Of a DNA stretch of 8,928 nucleotides, positions 6,614-8,928 are shown piece after piece. The stretch lies in the NCBI GenBank assembly GCA_029212425.1, contig JARGNC010000107.1, positions 1-8,928 on the forward strand, read 5' to 3'. The notes under the pieces were generated by a model. The model did not search any database, had not been told where the DNA came from, and worked only from the letters and a program-made list of their open reading frames with translations. The DNA is from Phycisphaerales bacterium (GTDB lineage Bacteria > Planctomycetota > Phycisphaerae > Phycisphaerales > UBA1924). The translations under genes and the position numbers were made by a program. Each line of letters starts with the position of its first letter. The first letter of the stretch is position 1.

Positions 6614-7198
6614 ATGAAGTGTTCAATCGCCATTCTTGCAGCAATCACTGGAGCCGCGTATGCGAGCCCGTATCTGTCCAATACCCAAGAACTGCAATAT
6701 CTCGATATGACCACGGCTGGGGGGAGCCCCTTCGACACGGTCGATCTCTCAGGATTCAACAGCTGGGATGGGCTCGGTGATCCAGACAACGAATCCGCAC
6801 AACTCCAAGTCGCGTTCGGTGGAGCACACATCATCGGACTTTCATGGGACATCTATGTCTCCACTGTCAACAGCTCATGGCTCTCAGAAGCAAACATCAA
6901 TATCGAAGACGAAATCTACCTCGCCCCAGGCGTTGACGACACATTTCCAGGGACCGGCAGCTACTCATCTGGAGGCATGATTGATCTCATCGCACTTGGA
7001 TTAGACTTCTTTGTCAGCAGTGACGGCATGTTGGATTTTGAACTCTTTGAATCCTTCGACGACGAGAATGGCGCGATCGATGCGATCTACGAGCACGGAT
7101 CAACGCTGAGCGTTGTGTACTTCCTCACCCCACCAACCCCCGGCGCGCTTGCGCCCCTCGCGATCAGCGGATTCTTTGTGAATCGTCGTCGTCGCTGA
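6614..7198 (+). CDS. Small secreted protein with PTPG/RRRR sorting tail
   Basis: A 194-residue exported protein of unknown function. The start at 6614 is chosen because GGAG lies 7 nt upstream and it yields a clean signal peptide, MKCSIAILAAITGAAYAS. The in-frame ATG at 6572 would add 14 residues (MNVELIFVFDTEQS) that spoil the leader. The mature part is acidic and aromatic-rich (DTVDLSGFNSWDGLGDPDNE, EDEIYLAPGVDD, DFELFESFDDENG), suggesting an extracellular beta-sandwich, perhaps calcium-binding. I recognise no family. The C-terminus is TPPTPGALAPLAISGFFVNR plus three Arg: proline motif, hydrophobic segment and basic tail, parallel to the tail of the protein at 2540-3160, so both may use the same sorting machinery. 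It converges on rnc with a gap of 22 nt. Confidence 0.85.
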   Translation: MKCSIAILAAITGAAYASPYLSNTQELQYLDMTTAGGSPFDTVDLSGFNSWDGLGDPDNESAQLQVAFGGAHIIGLSWDIYVSTVNSSWLSEANINIEDEIYLAPGVDDTFPGTGSYSSGGMIDLIALGLDFFVSSDGMLDFELFESFDDENGAIDAIYEHGSTLSVVYFLTPPTPGALAPLAISGFFVNRRRR

Positions 7199-7213
7199 AT
7201 GGTCGTCGCTGAA
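7188..7213 (+). repeat. Short tandem duplication at the gene's stop codon
   Basis: GTCGTCGCTGAA occurs at 7188-7199 and again at 7202-7213, a 14-nt period. The first copy encodes the last Arg residues and stop of the sorting-tail gene. The second lies in the short gap before rnc. It looks like a replication-slippage duplication of the Arg-codon run. Confidence 0.5.
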
Positions 7214-7220
7214 GACAGTG

Positions 7221-7943
7221 TTATTCAGCCATCAAAGGCTCACCATCATCGTCCATCTCAACCACGCCCATCGCGTGCAGCGCGTTCATGGCCGCTTGCT
7301 GTTCCGCTTGTTTCTTTGACTGTCCCCAGCTTGGCTCGAAGCTTTCGCCGTTGACCTGCACCCCGATATGGAACAGTTTGTCGTGGTCAGGTCCTTTCTC
7401 TTCGATGATGTGGTACGAAGGGGAAACGCCGTGGAGTTTCTGGACATGCTGTTGGAGCACGCTTTTGAAGTTGTGCTGATGTCCAGATTCAACCGCGGCT
7501 TCGATGAGCGGATCAATCAACGGCTCCAAGAACCGAACCACCGCGTCCATCCCGCCGTCGAGATACAACGCCGCGATGACGGATTCAGTAATCGCTGCTG
7601 CGAGTGACGATGGAAGATTGGGCTGGGTCTGCATCCCTTTGCCAACCCGGATGAGTTGGTCAAGACCCACATCTATCGCGATCGATGCACAGGTGGCACG
7701 AGACACAGCATGCGATTTGATTTTGGTCATCTCCCCTTCAAGGTAATCCGGGTATCGCTTGAAAATTCGTTCGCACACAAACATCCCGAGAATCGCATCT
7801 CCCAGGAACTCCAGCCGTTCGTTTGAATCGATCCGAGAATCGGTCACCGACGCATGGACAAACGCTCGCTGTAGAAGCTCGCGATCCGCAAAGGTGTGAT
7901 GGAGGATCTTTTGTGCTTGATCAAGCTGATCGTTGCTCAACAT
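7221..7943 (-). CDS. rnc: Ribonuclease III
   Basis: RNase III cuts double-stranded RNA, notably in rRNA precursor processing. Start chosen at the ATG at 7943, which has GGAG 6 nt upstream and gives 240 residues, close to the usual length. In-frame ATGs at 7949 and 7964 and a GTG at 8045 are poorer. The catalytic domain covers about residues 6-145. It has FVHAS, then the signature NERLEFLGDAIL (41-52) with the expected Glu, Glu and Asp, then EGEMTKIKSHAVSR (69-82) with its Glu, then AAITESVIAALYLDGG (116-131) with the catalytic Glu. The Asp that normally stands three residues before that Glu is Ala here. The double-stranded RNA-binding domain is at 158-226 (FKSVLQQHVQKLHG, YHIIEEKGPDHDKLFHIGV, GQSKKQAEQQAAMNALHAMG). 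An acidic tail DDDGEPLMAE ends it. It is convergent with the small secreted gene; no terminator is seen in the 22-nt gap. Confidence 0.95.
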   Translation of the reverse strand: MLSNDQLDQAQKILHHTFADRELLQRAFVHASVTDSRIDSNERLEFLGDAILGMFVCERIFKRYPDYLEGEMTKIKSHAVSRATCASIAIDVGLDQLIRVGKGMQTQPNLPSSLAAAITESVIAALYLDGGMDAVVRFLEPLIDPLIEAAVESGHQHNFKSVLQQHVQKLHGVSPSYHIIEEKGPDHDKLFHIGVQVNGESFEPSWGQSKKQAEQQAAMNALHAMGVVEMDDDGEPLMAE

Positions 7944-8281
7944 AGGCATCTCCGCATCGGTCATCAGGCAACGGATGCGCCACGATGGCACAGCCCGAAC
8001 ACAAACCAAGTACTCAAGCTGCTGCGGTTCCTTTCCAACGATCACTCGCTCACCGTCCAGCTCTGATGAGCATTTTTGGACGACGAACGAGCACCCGCAG
8101 GGATTCCGCAGAAGCTCTCCGCTCTAGTATCGCTGAATTCAGGTTCAATTACCAGTCCAACACTCAAATTGTGTATCTGCAATAGATTCGGTGCTAGACC
8201 TGTCGCGGAGCGGGGGCTACAGTCGAGGCCCGAATGGAGTCGCGCATCGGTTTGTGACTCGCTAATGATGGAGAATTGACG
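7944..8281. other. Divergent intergenic region between rnc and rpmH
   Basis: About 338 nt with no confident gene. It should hold the promoters for rnc (minus) and rpmH (plus), but I find no convincing -35/-10 pair. The rnc frame stays open upstream to a stop at 8124-8126, with readable residues such as ELDGERVIVGKEPQQLEYLV. A longer N-terminus from the GTG at 8045 cannot be fully excluded, but the RNase III fold does not need it. GGAG at 8270-8273 is the rpmH Shine-Dalgarno, 8 nt before its ATG. Confidence 0.5.
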
Positions 8282-8422
8282 ATGGCAATCCACTACCCAA
8301 GACGAGTCAGCAACATCAAACGCCGCCGTACCGTAGGCTTCCGTGCCCGCATGCGGACCAAGAGCGGACGCAAGATCCTCAACGGCCGTCGTCGCATCGG
8401 TCGGAAAATCGGCTGCAAATAA
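8282..8422 (+). CDS. rpmH: 50S ribosomal protein L34
   Basis: A 46-residue, strongly basic protein of the large ribosomal subunit, found by eye because it is so short. The family core is clear: SNIKRRRTVGFRARMRTKSG (10-29) followed by RKILNGRRRIGRK, matching the usual SNIKRKRTHGFRARM-TKNGRKVL-RRR-KGRK pattern. The first nine residues (MAIHYPRRV) differ from the common MKRTFQP start, and the tail IGCK is slightly unusual, with a Cys. GGAG lies 8 nt before the ATG. Length is normal (44-50). In most bacteria rnpA follows rpmH directly; here no rnpA frame is visible downstream. A hairpin terminator stands about 95 nt after the stop. Identification is secure. Confidence 0.96.
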   Translation: MAIHYPRRVSNIKRRRTVGFRARMRTKSGRKILNGRRRIGRKIGCK

Positions 8423-8516
8423 AGACCCTTCACAGGATCCAGTGGTGACCACATCTGGTCTCCACCTTGGTCTTTGATTCAGTCTCCGATTCAGTAAAAA
8501 CATATGACAGATTCAG

Positions 8517-8538
8517 ACCCCGACCAGTCGGGGTTTTT
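8517..8538 (+). terminator. Rho-independent terminator downstream of rpmH
   Basis: CCCCGAC (8518-8524) pairs with GTCGGGG (8527-8533), in practice six pairs closing a CCAG tetraloop plus an outer A-T pair. TTTTT (8534-8538) follows. It is compact, GC-rich and correctly placed to end the rpmH transcript. Confidence 0.8.
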
Positions 8539-8855
8539 CTATGGTCTGGATTCCGCATCACGATTCCATCACCCGAGACAGTTGCCTTGCTGATGTACGA
8601 AAGTTCTGGCAATGGACAAATCGCACGACTCGTCCCAACATCATGGATCTCCGCGAGATGAATCGCTTCGATGTGATGTGTGTACAAATCAACCTGAATC
8701 CGTCCGATAACTGGAATGACGGCATTTTTTTTGAAGCTTGATGAAACAGCCCTGAAGACGATCACGCGTGAAATAAGTAGATAATTACCTCTATTTCGGG
8801 CTGAAATTCGACCTCGAATGTCAATCTAGGAAAGCTGGGTGGAAAATTCGAAGTT

Positions 8856-8902
8856 ATTGGGACATATGGACTTGTCCATATGTTCAGAATTCATGTCCCA
8901 AT
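8856..8902. repeat. Nested, overlapping inverted repeats
   Basis: The inner repeat is ACATATGGAC (8862-8871) with GTCCATATGT (8874-8883), perfect over 10 bp around TT. The outer repeat is ATTGGGACAT (8856-8865) with ATGTCCCAAT (8893-8902), also perfect over 10 bp. They share ACAT (8862-8865), so that segment can pair with either ATGT copy (8880-8883 or 8893-8896). No T-run follows, so this is not a standard terminator. It could be an operator, an RNA leader structure or an element end. Confidence 0.7.
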
Positions 8903-8928
8903 TCCCTTCAACCCTATTGACAGGGTCA

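Larger units (their letters stand above)
8423..8928. other. Non-coding or unassigned region after rpmH
   Basis: About 500 nt with no confident gene. It holds the rpmH terminator, three GATTCAG direct repeats (8476-8482, 8488-8494, 8510-8516), an A/T-rich stretch around 8770-8800 and the nested inverted repeats at 8856-8902. TTGACA at 8917-8922 could be a -35 box for a gene beyond the window. Short frames exist on both strands (8467-8661, 8541-8741, and 8430-8765 on the minus strand), but none has a ribosome-binding site, a known motif or clear codon bias. I see no rnpA. Confidence 0.55.

Noticed and set aside
8140..8160. T-loop-like GGTTCAATTACC suggesting a tRNA
   Set aside because: The flanking bases do not form a T-stem and no acceptor, D or anticodon arm can be built around it.
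8042..8503. Minus-strand open frame opposite rpmH
   Set aside because: It is antisense to the certain rpmH gene, has no recognisable domain, and its composition follows from the Arg-rich codons on the other strand.
8430..8765. Minus-strand open frame of about 111 codons (GTG start) after rpmH
   Set aside because: It starts at GTG with no ribosome-binding site, runs through the rpmH terminator and matches no family I know. Codon third positions show no bias. It is kept only as a possibility.
8911..8926. ACCCT/AGGGT hairpin and TTGACA near the right edge
   Set aside because: The 5-bp stem is too short to weigh, and any -10 box would fall at or beyond the window end, so a promoter cannot be assessed.

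Overview
The window looks like chromosomal DNA from a planctomycete, most probably of the Phycisphaerales lineage. This rests on protein features. One secreted protein ends in a GC-type dockerin (two EF-hand-like repeats finishing in Gly-Cys-Pro). Two others end in a PTPG-hydrophobic-RRRR sorting tail of PEP-CTERM type. The housekeeping genes are ordinary bacterial ones (guaA, rnc, rpmH). I see no tRNA, rRNA, CRISPR array, insertion sequence or phage gene.

Layout from left to right. 1-342 (+) is the 3' end of guaA (GMP synthase), with a candidate hairpin terminator over its stop. 391-1587 (-) encodes a secreted LVIVD-type beta-propeller with the GC-type dockerin, preceded by a good sigma-70-like promoter. 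1700-2272 (-) is a RimJ-like GNAT acetyltransferase. 2540-3160 (+) encodes a secreted protein with a PEP-CTERM-like tail whose signal peptide only makes sense if translation starts at an ATA codon. A strong hairpin terminator separates it from a convergent two-gene unit (-): yceI-like (4216-4884) followed 28 nt later by an unknown polytopic membrane protein (3228-4187). Divergent from that unit, 5060-6504 (+) is one lipoprotein gene with an endonuclease/exonuclease/phosphatase domain, broken into two overlapping ORFs by a frame change near 5800. 6614-7198 (+) is a second small secreted protein with the PTPG/RRRR tail. 7221-7943 (-) is rnc (RNase III). 8282-8422 (+) is rpmH (ribosomal protein L34, 46 aa), with a terminator about 95 nt downstream. 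The last 500 nt hold no confident gene but contain a striking nested inverted repeat.

The genes do not form one pathway. Half concern the cell envelope or secretion: dockerin-bearing propeller, two sorting-tail proteins, YceI plus membrane protein, broken lipoprotein nuclease. The rest are housekeeping. I did not find a clear new multi-gene system. The most unusual points are the probable ATA start, the split EEP gene with an apparent small internal deletion and an ATGA overlap, an Ala at a normally acidic active-site position of RNase III, and unexplained inverted repeats at 4918-4979 and 8856-8902.
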